Notes under the pieces: model-generated | Databases searched by the model: none | The model's input: only the letters and a program-made list of their open reading frames with translations | Told to the model about the DNA's origin: nothing | Translations under genes and position numbers: made by a program | Assembly (NCBI GenBank): GCA_013289665.1 | Contig: JABCZN010000019.1 | Coordinates: 1 to 64,000, forward strand | Origin: Acidobacteriota bacterium | GTDB taxonomy: Bacteria > Acidobacteriota > Terriglobia > Acidiferrales > UBA7541 | Direction: 5' to 3' | Length of the DNA stretch: 64,000 nt | In this document: in pieces, positions 16,365 through 24,357 of the stretch | How the letters are laid out: every line of letters begins with the position of its first letter | How positions within the stretch are numbered: the stretch's first letter is position 1

Positions 16365-17002
16365 CCGGCGGCTCCGTTGACCTGGCCCAGAATCCAGCCT
16401 TTGGCGCGCCCTGTGGAGCCGTACAGGGTCACCGCCCTGCTCGAAAAAAGATTGCCCGGTTCGGCGAGGTAAACAACGCCGTCGTTCAGCTGGTTCCCTC
16501 CATCCAACGCTCTTCCGTCGGGCTGGAAGTAAATTTGTGTGCCCCCGCCGCCGATGGCCAGATCAAAATTAATGGCCGTGTTGCCTGAGCCAAACCCATC
16601 GGGGGTGGTATTCGGGGCTGTGGGGATTCCTGGAACGACAATAAATTGGGTGGTGGCCGGAAGCGTCAGCGGGGGTTGTGCCTGCACGAACGCCGGCGCA
16701 CTTCCTGTAATTGTTGAACCGACGATGCCTACGGTTCCGACGTCAACTTGAATCGTCTGGGGCGCCACAAAGGTAACGCGATAAATTCGGCGTTCATCAA
16801 TCGATCGTTCATGTGCCCGGCGCAACTCTCCGAGAACGAGTTCCATGCCTGCGTTCGATCGGGAGGTCTTCATCGAAGGGATGATGTTGACCAAGGCCGC
16901 CGCCGCAGCCACCAGGACGATTCCAACGACAATTACCATTTCGAGAATAGAAAAACCGGCTTGCCGGCACCGCAGTTTCGGGAATTGGTGTTTTTTACTC
17001 AT
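16352..17002 (-). CDS. FimT/GspH-like pseudopilin
   Basis: 216 residues from ATG 17002. The N-terminus has a prepilin leader ending QAG|FSILEMVIVVGIVL with Glu at +5, followed by the GspH/FimT-type region with ELRRAHERSIDERRIYRVTF. An in-frame GTG at 17023 would add seven residues; a GAGGAG lies between the two, so the start is uncertain. First gene of the four-gene minor pilin operon; its promoter must lie in the 17003-17466 intergenic region shared with the divergent cytochrome gene. Confidence 0.82.
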   Translation of the reverse strand: MSKKHQFPKLRCRQAGFSILEMVIVVGIVLVAAAAALVNIIPSMKTSRSNAGMELVLGELRRAHERSIDERRIYRVTFVAPQTIQVDVGTVGIVGSTITGSAPAFVQAQPPLTLPATTQFIVVPGIPTAPNTTPDGFGSGNTAINFDLAIGGGGTQIYFQPDGRALDGGNQLNDGVVYLAEPGNLFSSRAVTLYGSTGRAKGWILGQVNGAAGWTQ

Positions 17003-17466
17003 ACAGAGGCACGATCTCCTCACCTGCTGTCTGCCTGAGTATCTGGATTCAAACTGTCCAGAGCCATAGTACTTTTAGTCCCTGTACAAGTACCAAGCCC
17101 AGGGTGCAATGAGGGGATGCCCCGGATTTTGCCCTCATTTTTTGGCGGCTTGCAGCAATCGACTGGCCAGAGGAGAAAGAGATTCAGCCGTCCGTGATTA
17201 TCTAGAACATGGGTCATCACCCCAACGGGTGAAGCATTCGGCGAATGCGAACCGGCGGATGACTGCCGCCGGTGGCGCACCCGGCAAAATTGCAGTAGAA
17301 GCGTCCGGGATCGGCCGCTCGCCGCATTCACCCAGTTTTAATCTTCGATTGCGGAATAAATCCCGGCACTACCAAGTCCTAGCCACTTGTAAGGGGTTTT
17401 CTCCACGGCTCCCTGGAAAGTGGCTCGCGGAGGATGCTCAATCCCGCAGGGAAGGTAGTGTGTACC
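17003..17466. promoter_or_regulatory. divergent intergenic region between pilin operon and cytochrome gene
   Basis: 464 bases with no convincing gene. Three GTAC tetramers cluster at 17069-17072, 17084-17087 and 17090-17093, including an interrupted inverted repeat GTACTT / AAGTAC. An 8-bp inverted repeat ACCGGCGG / CCGCCGGT lies at 17251-17273. Promoters for both directions must be here, but I cannot place a -10/-35 pair with confidence. Confidence 0.4.
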
Positions 17467-18747
17467 ATGACGCATAAATGGCTTTCGGTTGCCGTCTTAC
17501 TCGTCGGTGTAATGGCTGTCGGACTCGTGGGAGTTGCCCAGCAAGGTCCCACGGAGGCGCCGGCAGGATTCGAGACCCCGACACTCGCCCAAAACCACGG
17601 CGCACAGAGCGTCAGCAACGGTCTCGTGGAACCCCAGGGCGACACCTATGCCCTCGACCAGACCAACTTTGAACAACCTCACGACGCCAGCACGGGGCTT
17701 GGCCCCGTTTTCAATGCCCGAGCCTGCGTGGACTGCCATCAGAATCCCGTCAGCGGCGGAGCAAGCCAGTTCACGGAGATTCGCGCCGGCCACCTGGATG
17801 CCAACGGCAATTTCGTCGCCGCGAGTGTCCCCATTCACGATGGCGCGGCCATTATCGCCAACCGCTCGATCATCAATGACCGCGCGCTGGTTCCGGAAGC
17901 TCAGGAGCACATACCCGATACCGAAGACATTCGGGCCTTACGCGCCGCTCTGAACACTCTGGGAGACGGATTTGTCGAGGCGATTGACGACAGTACGCTC
18001 GAGTCAATCGCACAAAACCAGATCGAAGCCAGTAAAGGCCGCATTCATGGCGAAGCCGTGGAGGTTCCGGTCCTCGAATCGCCCGGCCAATCGCGCATTG
18101 GACGCTTTGGCTGGAAAGACCAGCACAGCAGCCTGCTCTCCTTCATCGGGGATGCTTATCTGAATGAAATGGGAGTCACAAATCGCCTGCGTCCGAAGGA
18201 TGTGACCACGATCGGCAAAACCACCACGGACCCCGAGGATGTTCCGGACAATCTGGGTCTGGCGGACATTGACCATTTCGCGCAGTTCATCCGCGGCACG
18301 AAGGTCCCCCCGCGCGACACGGCTCTGGCGGCCACCGCTGCTGCTCAGGCAGGGCAAACCCTGTTCGAGAACATCGGCTGCTCCACCTGCCACGTGAGCT
18401 CGATCGTCACCGCGCCTGCGGGAACGGTTATTAACGGCGGAGCGTTCACCGTGCCGGAAGCCCTGGGGAATAAGATCATTCATCCTTACAGCGACTTTTT
18501 GCTCCACGACATTGGAACCGGCGACGGCATCGTTCAGAATCCGCCGCAGGATACCGCCAACAAATTGCGTACCGTGCCGCTGTGGGGACTCCGCACGCAC
18601 CCCCGGCACATGCATGATCTGAAATCCTTGACGCTGGAAAGCGCCATCGAACGTCACGAAGGCGAGGCCGAACACGTGAGGAATCGCTTCCGCGAACTGA
18701 GCCCAGAGGACAAGCAAGCCCTGCTTACGTTCCTGAATTCCCTGTAG
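17467..18747 (+). CDS. exported di-heme cytochrome c (di-heme oxidoreductase-like)
   Basis: 426 residues: signal/anchor helix (5-25, LSVAVLLVGVMAVGLVGVA), then two heme c motifs, C87-V-D-C90-H91 and C305-S-T-C308-H309. The surrounding features (DASTGLGPVFNARACVDCH, RIGRFGWKDQHSSL, VPLWGLRTHPRHMHD) fit the di-heme oxidoreductase/DUF1111 type family. Periplasmic redox function; electron partner unknown. ATG 17467 is chosen since the signal peptide starts there; the ATG at 17434 abuts its only GGAGG. Divergent from the pilin operon. Confidence 0.85.
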   Translation: MTHKWLSVAVLLVGVMAVGLVGVAQQGPTEAPAGFETPTLAQNHGAQSVSNGLVEPQGDTYALDQTNFEQPHDASTGLGPVFNARACVDCHQNPVSGGASQFTEIRAGHLDANGNFVAASVPIHDGAAIIANRSIINDRALVPEAQEHIPDTEDIRALRAALNTLGDGFVEAIDDSTLESIAQNQIEASKGRIHGEAVEVPVLESPGQSRIGRFGWKDQHSSLLSFIGDAYLNEMGVTNRLRPKDVTTIGKTTTDPEDVPDNLGLADIDHFAQFIRGTKVPPRDTALAATAAAQAGQTLFENIGCSTCHVSSIVTAPAGTVINGGAFTVPEALGNKIIHPYSDFLLHDIGTGDGIVQNPPQDTANKLRTVPLWGLRTHPRHMHDLKSLTLESAIERHEGEAEHVRNRFRELSPEDKQALLTFLNSL

Positions 18748-18775
18748 CAGGTTCGATCGGACAGCCGAAAACTCA

Positions 18776-18800
18776 GCGCGGGTGCCCCGGGCACCCGCGC
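18776..18800. repeat. perfect 12-bp palindrome downstream of the cytochrome gene
   Basis: Stem GCGCGGGTGCCC / GGGCACCCGCGC with a single central base, 28 bases after the cytochrome stop. No T-run follows (GCGGCGGC), so it is not a standard rho-independent terminator, although it may stabilise the transcript's 3' end. Confidence 0.65.
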
Positions 18801-18959
18801 GGCGGCTAAACGCAAAAGTGTGAGAAAAGTGACATTTTGGCGACAACTTGGGGTTGCTGCCGGCCTAAACTGCCAGGGATCCGGGTAGTTCATCGGACGC
18901 CAGCCGCGAATGAGAGGTATAGGCGGGACTGGTATCAGCCGGAAGCCGGATCGAGCGCG

Positions 18960-19874
18960 ATGCACGAAATCAGTTCCCCAACCCGCGGCGTGCCTAAAAT
19001 CGGACTCGGCAAGGAGTTCGTCTGGCGGCATCGCTGGCTACCCAGGGCCGCGGCGGCCGCGAGCTGGCTGCTGTTTCTGACCGCATTTTTCTGGCAGAGA
19101 AGTGAACCACTGGTCTTGGTGTCGGCAGCAACCGCGCTGTTGTGCTCTTATGCATGGGGGTATTCCGATCGGGCTTTCCGGCTGTTCTTTTCTCCGGCAT
19201 TGACGCAATTTAAAAGAGAGCAGTACCGAGACGTGTGGGACTCACTGGCGGCAACCCGTGAATTAGCCACCGTGTCCGCGTGCGGAGAGCGCGAAGAAAC
19301 GGGGGTGCGGAGTTCGGTAGAGAGTTGCGTGCGCAACCTGCGGGAACTTGCCCGCATTACGGCGCAGGACGAAGTCCTGGAGATTGGCTGCGGCGTAGGG
19401 AGGGTTGGCCGGGAACTGGCCACGCACTCTAAGAGCTGGACTGGGTGTGACGTCTCGGCCCGAATGCTGGCTTATGCGGAAGAGCGGTTGAAGGGGACGG
19501 AGAACACCCGGTTGGTCCGACTGCGGCGCGGGGGGCTGCGCGAGTTCAAGGCGGGAAGCTTCGATGTTGTGTTTGCGACCAATATGCTCTGTCACCTGGA
19601 TGAAATTGACCGGTGGCGGTATGTGGAAGAGGCATTCCGGGTTTTGCGCCCGGGCGGGAGGCTCTCGATTGATAACGTTGATCTGGAGTCGGACGCCGGC
19701 TGGAAGATGTTCACCAACGATGCCCTGAGTTTCGGGGAGATGGAACGCCCGCCGTACATGCCAAGATATTCGACGGCGGCCGAGTTTCTGTCCTATGCCT
19801 CGCGGGCGGGATTTGGCGGGGTGACCGCACACAAGCGATCCCCGCTGGTGTTTGTAATTGCCAGAAAAGATTAG
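18960..19874 (+). CDS. membrane-anchored class I SAM-dependent methyltransferase
   Basis: 304 residues. A hydrophobic segment (about 32-80: AAAAASWLLFLTAFFW and LVLVSAATALLCSYAWGY) suggests two transmembrane helices, followed by a class I methyltransferase domain with motif I EVLEIGCGVGRVGREL, an acidic post-I (GCDVS), FDVVFATNMLCHL and VLRPGGRLSIDNVD. Substrate unknown. ATG 18960 is chosen because the upstream reading to 18837 runs through spacer and lacks family features; the ribosome site is weak. Confidence 0.7.
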   Translation: MHEISSPTRGVPKIGLGKEFVWRHRWLPRAAAAASWLLFLTAFFWQRSEPLVLVSAATALLCSYAWGYSDRAFRLFFSPALTQFKREQYRDVWDSLAATRELATVSACGEREETGVRSSVESCVRNLRELARITAQDEVLEIGCGVGRVGRELATHSKSWTGCDVSARMLAYAEERLKGTENTRLVRLRRGGLREFKAGSFDVVFATNMLCHLDEIDRWRYVEEAFRVLRPGGRLSIDNVDLESDAGWKMFTNDALSFGEMERPPYMPRYSTAAEFLSYASRAGFGGVTAHKRSPLVFVIARKD

Positions 19875-20085
19875 GTGCCCTTTCGCGGTCGCGAGGAAGT
19901 GACCGAGGCGCGCGGCCGGCCCGGGCCGCTCACGATCGAAAGAGTTTGCAGCTCCTCTCGCATCCGCCTGCCGTATCCCCAGCCCTGACATTCCGCCCGA
20001 CGAGCGGCCAGACGCAGCGCACAGCCAAAGGCCGGGCGAAGAATCGCTGTGCCACGGTCGGAGAGAGGCGGGCGGAGAAAGCGGG

Positions 20086-20101
20086 GCCACTTGAAAGTGG
20101 C
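20086..20101. repeat. GGGGCCAC-type palindrome (copy 1)
   Basis: Stem GCCACTT / AAGTGGC with loop GA, flanked by GGG on the left and TGCTAC on the right. The same element with a compensating stem change is at 24325-24340. Confidence 0.65.
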
Positions 20102-20115
20102 TGCTACGCTTCGAA

Positions 20116-21423
20116 TCAGCGGGAGCTCGTCGGGGCAGTTTTGTCAACGACTACCTGGCCGGATTTCATTACCCAGCGGACTTGGTGGATGGCTGCGTCG
20201 ATGTTGGAGAGCGGGTCGCCTTCGACGGCGACGAGGTCGGCAGAATAGCCGGGGGCGACGGCGCCAAGTTCCGTGGGATGCCCGAGGAGTTCTGCGGCGT
20301 TGGTGGTGGCGGTGCGCAAGGCTTGCTCGGGAGTCATGCCCGCTTTGACGAACCAGCCGAGTTCGCGTGTGTTTTCCCCAAACATGGTGTAGATGGCGTC
20401 AGAACCCATGGCGAATTTCACGCCGGCTTTGTGGGCTTTGCGCGCGGTTTCGAGATTGCGTTCGATGAAAGCCTTGGTCTTTTCCTGAAATCCATTCGCG
20501 TAACCAATCTTCTGCCAGTTGTCCAGGTAGTAGCGGTTGTGGTCGATGGTTGGGACGTAGAACGTGCCGCGGCGGGCCATTTCCTGGATGGTGGCGTCGT
20601 CCATGTCGGTGGCGTGTTCGAGGGAATCGGCGCCGGCGCGGACGGCGTCGCGCGCGCCATCGGGGCCATAGGAATGGATGGCGATTTTTTTGCCGAACTG
20701 GTGGGCGGCATCAACGGCGGCTTTGATTTCGTCGTAGGAGTACGTTTGAAATTGCGTGACGTCGTCGTCCGTTCCGGTCGAAGCGTAGAGCTTGATGAGG
20801 TCGGCGCCGGCGGCGATTTGCTGGCGGACGGCGCGAAGAACTTCGGGGACTCCATCGGCGATGCCACCCGCGGGAGGATTGAAGCCGGGCTTGTACGGCG
20901 TGCTGGTGACGGTGAGTCCGTAGCCGGAGACGAACATGCGCGGGCCGAGCATTTCGCCGCGATTGATGAGGTCGCGCATGGCGATGTCCAAGTATTGATC
21001 TGCGCCGAGATCGCGGACGGTCGTGACCCCGGCTTCAAGAGTGCGGAGCGCGCCTTTGCGGGCGAGGAAGAGTTCGACTGCGGGGGGATTGTCGACGAGC
21101 TGCTTCAGCATGGGTTTGCCAGGGGTTTCGTCGGTGTACTGCGTCATGTGGGTGTGGACGTCGATCAAGCCGGGGAGACCGGTGAATCTGGAGAGATCAA
21201 TGATTTGGGCGTGCGGAGGAATGTCGGAGGGGTTGGTGGTGACGGATTTGATCTTGTCGTCTTCGATGAGGACGATGGCGCTCGTCCAGAGCTTACCGCG
21301 GGCGTCCCAGAGCTTGCCAAATTTGACGGCTTTGAGGGATTTGGTTGGAGCGGGCGTTTGAGCGAGGGAACTGGTTGCGAGAAGAAGAAGAGAGATGCCG
21401 AGCAAGATCCGTGAGGGTTTCAT
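20116..21423 (-). CDS. exported metal-dependent amidohydrolase
   Basis: 435 residues. Signal peptide (1-21, ILLGISLLLLATSSLA|Q). Amidohydrolase TIM barrel with the metal ligands in order: HTH in GLIDVHTHM, the bridging Lys in DLIKLY, His in KIAIHSYG, His in SLEHA, and Asp in MGSDA. Closest in style to the imidazolonepropionase-like/prolidase-type amidohydrolases; physiological substrate unknown. Likely periplasmic. No operon partners: palindromes and divergent genes flank it. Confidence 0.85.
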   Translation of the reverse strand: MKPSRILLGISLLLLATSSLAQTPAPTKSLKAVKFGKLWDARGKLWTSAIVLIEDDKIKSVTTNPSDIPPHAQIIDLSRFTGLPGLIDVHTHMTQYTDETPGKPMLKQLVDNPPAVELFLARKGALRTLEAGVTTVRDLGADQYLDIAMRDLINRGEMLGPRMFVSGYGLTVTSTPYKPGFNPPAGGIADGVPEVLRAVRQQIAAGADLIKLYASTGTDDDVTQFQTYSYDEIKAAVDAAHQFGKKIAIHSYGPDGARDAVRAGADSLEHATDMDDATIQEMARRGTFYVPTIDHNRYYLDNWQKIGYANGFQEKTKAFIERNLETARKAHKAGVKFAMGSDAIYTMFGENTRELGWFVKAGMTPEQALRTATTNAAELLGHPTELGAVAPGYSADLVAVEGDPLSNIDAAIHQVRWVMKSGQVVVDKTAPTSSR

Positions 21424-21588
21424 TGAATAGTTTCCTGGGATTTATTTTCCGAACTAGGAGCGAGAGATGTTTCTAGATCATTCGGGGGAAGAATGCAACG
21501 GGCAGATTCAGAGGAAAAGTTAAAGAGGATGGCGTTGGCAGGTGGCGAGCGGGATATACTCGACCGCGGCACGGCTTGCGAGGCGAAC

Positions 21589-22356
21589 ATGGATTTTCCC
21601 AGTTTTGATTTGACGGGACAGGTGGCGCTGGTAACCGGAGCGGCGCGCGGATTGGGGCGCGCGATTTCGTTGGCGCTCGCGCATAAGGGAGCGGACGTGG
21701 CGCTGGGATTGCGCGACGTGAAAGCCGACAGCGGAGTGGCGGCGGAGATACGCGCGATGGGACGGCGGGCGCTGGCGCTGCAGATGGATATGACGAGGCT
21801 CGAGGAGGTTCACAGGGCGGTGGCAGAAGCGGCGAGAGAGTTTGGCCGGCTGGATATATTAGTGAACAACGCGGGGCTGGGGCCCGAAAATCCGGCTGAA
21901 AAAGTTCGCGAGGAAGATTTTGATCTGACGGTTGCCGTGAATCTGAAGGGGACGTTTTTTGCGAGCCAGGCGGCGGGACGCGTGATGATCCGGCAGGGAA
22001 GCGGGAAGATCATCAACATGAGTTCGCAGGCAGGGTTCGCGGCTCTGCCTACGGAATCGATCTATTGCATGACCAAGGCGGCGATCGCGCATTTGACGAA
22101 ATGCCTGGCGGTTGAGTGGGGCAAGCATGGCATTACCGTGAATGCGGTGGCGCCAACGTTTATTCGCACGCCGGGGACGGAGACGGCGCTAGCGGATGCG
22201 GCGTTTCGCGCGGACACGATTGAGCGGATCGCCGGATTGCACCGGATTGGCGAGCCGATGGAGGTGGCGGGGGCGGTGGTGTTTTTGGCTTCGCCAGCGG
22301 CGGCGTTGATTACCGGGGAGACGATCTTGATTGATGGTGGGTGGACGGCGAGGTAA
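21589..22356 (+). CDS. short-chain dehydrogenase/reductase (SDR)
   Basis: 255 residues. Classical SDR: cofactor motif TGAARGLG (16-23), NNAG, the catalytic Ser in INMSSQAG and YCMTK (Tyr-X3-Lys), ending in the usual VVFLASPAAALITGETILIDGGW. Similar to 3-oxoacyl-ACP reductase or gluconate 5-dehydrogenase type proteins; substrate not decidable. ATG 21589 is chosen because GAGG lies 5 bases upstream and it gives the family length; the reading from 21493 adds 32 non-family residues. Confidence 0.88.
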   Translation: MDFPSFDLTGQVALVTGAARGLGRAISLALAHKGADVALGLRDVKADSGVAAEIRAMGRRALALQMDMTRLEEVHRAVAEAAREFGRLDILVNNAGLGPENPAEKVREEDFDLTVAVNLKGTFFASQAAGRVMIRQGSGKIINMSSQAGFAALPTESIYCMTKAAIAHLTKCLAVEWGKHGITVNAVAPTFIRTPGTETALADAAFRADTIERIAGLHRIGEPMEVAGAVVFLASPAAALITGETILIDGGWTAR

Positions 22357-22442
22357 GAGGGAACGTGGTGGGTGGCCCGTGAGCGGCGCAGAGAAGAGTC
22401 GACGTTGCCGGTTCATTGGAGCGGATTGGGTTGAGGTTCTTC

Positions 22443-22466
22443 GGACATCCTTCTCATCGGATGTCC
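22443..22466. repeat. 8-bp palindrome with TCAGAATGACA flank
   Basis: Stem GGACATCC / GGATGTCC, loop TTCTCATC, followed by TCAGAATGACA. In my recall the same flank is common next to spacer palindromes in Acidobacteriota. Lies between the convergent SDR and metallophosphoesterase genes. Confidence 0.6.
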
Positions 22467-22542
22467 TCAGAATGACAATTGAAAAATCAAGAACCCCACA
22501 CGCAAAAACGGCGTGCCGAGGAGCACCCGGGAACGGAGAAGA

Positions 22543-22561
22543 GGGCGGCATAAAGCCGTCC
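22543..22561. repeat. GC-rich palindrome in SDR/phosphoesterase spacer
   Basis: Stem GGGCGGC / GCCGTCC (one G-T pair), loop ATAAA, ending CCTAC. It lies about 10 bases from the 3' end of the metallophosphoesterase gene (minus strand); no T-run for that strand. Confidence 0.55.
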
Positions 22562-22571
22562 CTACATCTGA

Positions 22572-23681
22572 TTACTCGAACTGGATGAGGACGATTTCGG
22601 GGGCGGTGCAGACGCGCAGGGGTGGCCCCCAGGTGCCGGCGCCGCTGGAGGTGTAGACGAGGAGATCGCCGAAGCGCTTGAGGCCGTACGTGTAGGCGCC
22701 GAAGATGCGCGAGGTGAACCAGGTGAAGGGAAAAATCTGGCCGCCGTGGGTGTGACCGGAAAGCTGCAGCGAGATGCCCTGCTTTTCGGCGATTGGCAAG
22801 CTGTGCGGGACGTGGGAGAGCAGGACGCTGGCGCGCGAGCGGTCGAGGTCGGCGTTGGCGAGGATGGAGCGGAAGCGCTCGGGATCCGCCGAGTCGTGAT
22901 AGGGGACGCCCAGGACCTGCAAGCCGTCGAGATTAACGGTTTCGTTGTTGAGGACACGGATGCCGGAATTGCGGATGGCACTGAGATAGCCATTCAAGCC
23001 CGAGAACTCGTCGTGATTGCCGGTGACGAAGTAGGAGCCGAACTTCGGAGTGAGTTGGCGCCAGGGAGAAACGAGGCGAGGCGCGTCAACGTGCGTGCCG
23101 TCGAACATGTCGCCGCTGATGAAGACGACGTCGGCGCGGAGCTGGCGAAGCTTGGTGACGATGCGGGAGATGAAATTGCGGCCCTTGATGTGGCCGAGAT
23201 GCGTGTCGGTGACGAGAGCGGCGACGCGTCCGCGCCAGGAGGCGGGAAGGCCGGGAAGTTTCACGGTGACGCGCCTGATGCGGAGAGTGGCGGCGTTGGC
23301 GAGGCCGTAGAGTGTGGCGAACAGCGCGAGACCAAAGAAAAAGTTCGCGATCCCGGATTGGCTGAAGGGCAGATTGAAAACAATCGTGATGCCTACCGCA
23401 ATCCACGCCAGGCATGCGGCCGCGAAAGCAAAATTCACGAAGCCGAGCCAGATGCTGGCGAGGCGGTAGTAGGTGCGCACGGGGCGATTGAAGAAGCGAT
23501 GGGCGAGCAGAGAAGAGGCCAGGAAGCTGACAGAGAGTATCGTGAAAGAGATCTGGAGAATGAAAAGCCATGGCTGGCGCGGCGCGCCAGAGAGGGCGAT
23601 CCAGGTTTCGTAGATGAGAAGATGGACCAGGAGAAGAATGGACTGAATGATAGAAACGGCTACGGCGATTCGAGAACTCAA
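22572..23681 (-). CDS. membrane metallophosphoesterase (YaeI-like)
   Basis: 369 residues. The N-terminal half (1-140) has four hydrophobic helices. The C-terminal half is a calcineurin-like phosphoesterase: D-X-H in TDTHLGH, GD in FISGDMFDG, GNHDE, a His in LLSHVPHS and GHTHGGQIFP, giving the full dinuclear metal set. Such proteins often act on phospholipid or lipid A intermediates, but the substrate is unknown here. The start is TTG 23681, supported by AGGGAG 8 bases upstream. Convergent with the SDR gene. Confidence 0.85.
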   Translation of the reverse strand: MSSRIAVAVSIIQSILLLVHLLIYETWIALSGAPRQPWLFILQISFTILSVSFLASSLLAHRFFNRPVRTYYRLASIWLGFVNFAFAAACLAWIAVGITIVFNLPFSQSGIANFFFGLALFATLYGLANAATLRIRRVTVKLPGLPASWRGRVAALVTDTHLGHIKGRNFISRIVTKLRQLRADVVFISGDMFDGTHVDAPRLVSPWRQLTPKFGSYFVTGNHDEFSGLNGYLSAIRNSGIRVLNNETVNLDGLQVLGVPYHDSADPERFRSILANADLDRSRASVLLSHVPHSLPIAEKQGISLQLSGHTHGGQIFPFTWFTSRIFGAYTYGLKRFGDLLVYTSSGAGTWGPPLRVCTAPEIVLIQFE

Positions 23682-23845
23682 GCGCGGACTCCCTGCCGGC
23701 TGACCGGTTGCCGGCCTATGGTGATTGGATGTGCCGGGAGGCGAGTTGGGTATTTGGGGAGGTGGCCAGCGACAAGCGGCCGGTGGGGGACGGCAATCAA
23801 GGGATGACTATTGAGCGATGTAGGATCCCTGAATTGCGCTCGATC

Positions 23846-24187
23846 CTAGGTCTTCTTCCGGTTCTTCTTTTCCGGCTGTTTCCGAATCAGTGTCCAGTAT
23901 TCCTCGCGGACATCTTCGTCGATCGGAGCTGGGCGTGGCCCGTATAGGCCGTCCTCGCCATTCTTTTTCGGACCGGATATCCAGTATTTTTCCTTCGTGT
24001 CCACGTCGTAGTAATTCGCTTTGAAGCCTGCTCCTTTTAGACTTCGAAATGTCTTCCCTTTGTAATAGAGACTCCTCGCAGTCTTGGAAAATGTGACGCG
24101 TCCGATTTGGGCTGGGCCCGTAAAACCCTGCAGGCCTGGAGGACCGGCAGACTTGTTCTCGACATACATGATTCGGGTGGCGTGCAT
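23846..24187 (-). CDS. conserved small protein of unknown function
   Basis: 113 residues without hydrophobic segments. Recognisable blocks are GPAQIGRVTFSKTARSLYYKG, KGAGFKANYYDVDTKEKYWISGPKKNGEDGLYG and IDEDVREEYW. I recall similar small proteins in several bacterial phyla, without an assigned function. The C-terminus is very basic. ATG 24187 or the in-frame ATG 24169 (MYVENK) could be the start; neither has a good ribosome site. Intact and not overlapped by another gene. Confidence 0.65.
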   Translation of the reverse strand: MHATRIMYVENKSAGPPGLQGFTGPAQIGRVTFSKTARSLYYKGKTFRSLKGAGFKANYYDVDTKEKYWISGPKKNGEDGLYGPRPAPIDEDVREEYWTLIRKQPEKKNRKKT

Positions 24188-24324
24188 GGGTTAATTCTAG
24201 GCGGAAATCGGCGAGTGGAAAACAGCACAATTTGTGTCAGCACCGAGAGCGGCATGCCTTTGGAAGGCGGGCCCTAGAAGGAAAGAGGAACCTGAAAACA
24301 CGCGCTGAAGCCTGAGCTACCGGG

Positions 24325-24340
24325 GCCACCTGAAGGTGGC
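24325..24340. repeat. GGGGCCAC-type palindrome (copy 2)
   Basis: Stem GCCACCT / AGGTGGC with loop GA, preceded by GGG and followed by AGTTAC. Compared with 20086-20101 one stem pair changed from T-A to C-G, so pairing is conserved. It sits 17 bases beyond the guaB stop, on the minus-strand downstream side. Confidence 0.65.
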
Positions 24341-24357
24341 AGTTACTAGTGCGAAGA

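Noticed and set aside
18776..18800. rho-independent terminator after the cytochrome gene
   Set aside because: The stem is very strong but no T-run follows on either side.
20182..21414. 410-codon plus-strand frame across the amidohydrolase gene
   Set aside because: Mirror of a real gene with metal ligands and signal peptide on the minus strand. Product is Gly/Val/Asp biased as expected for a shadow.
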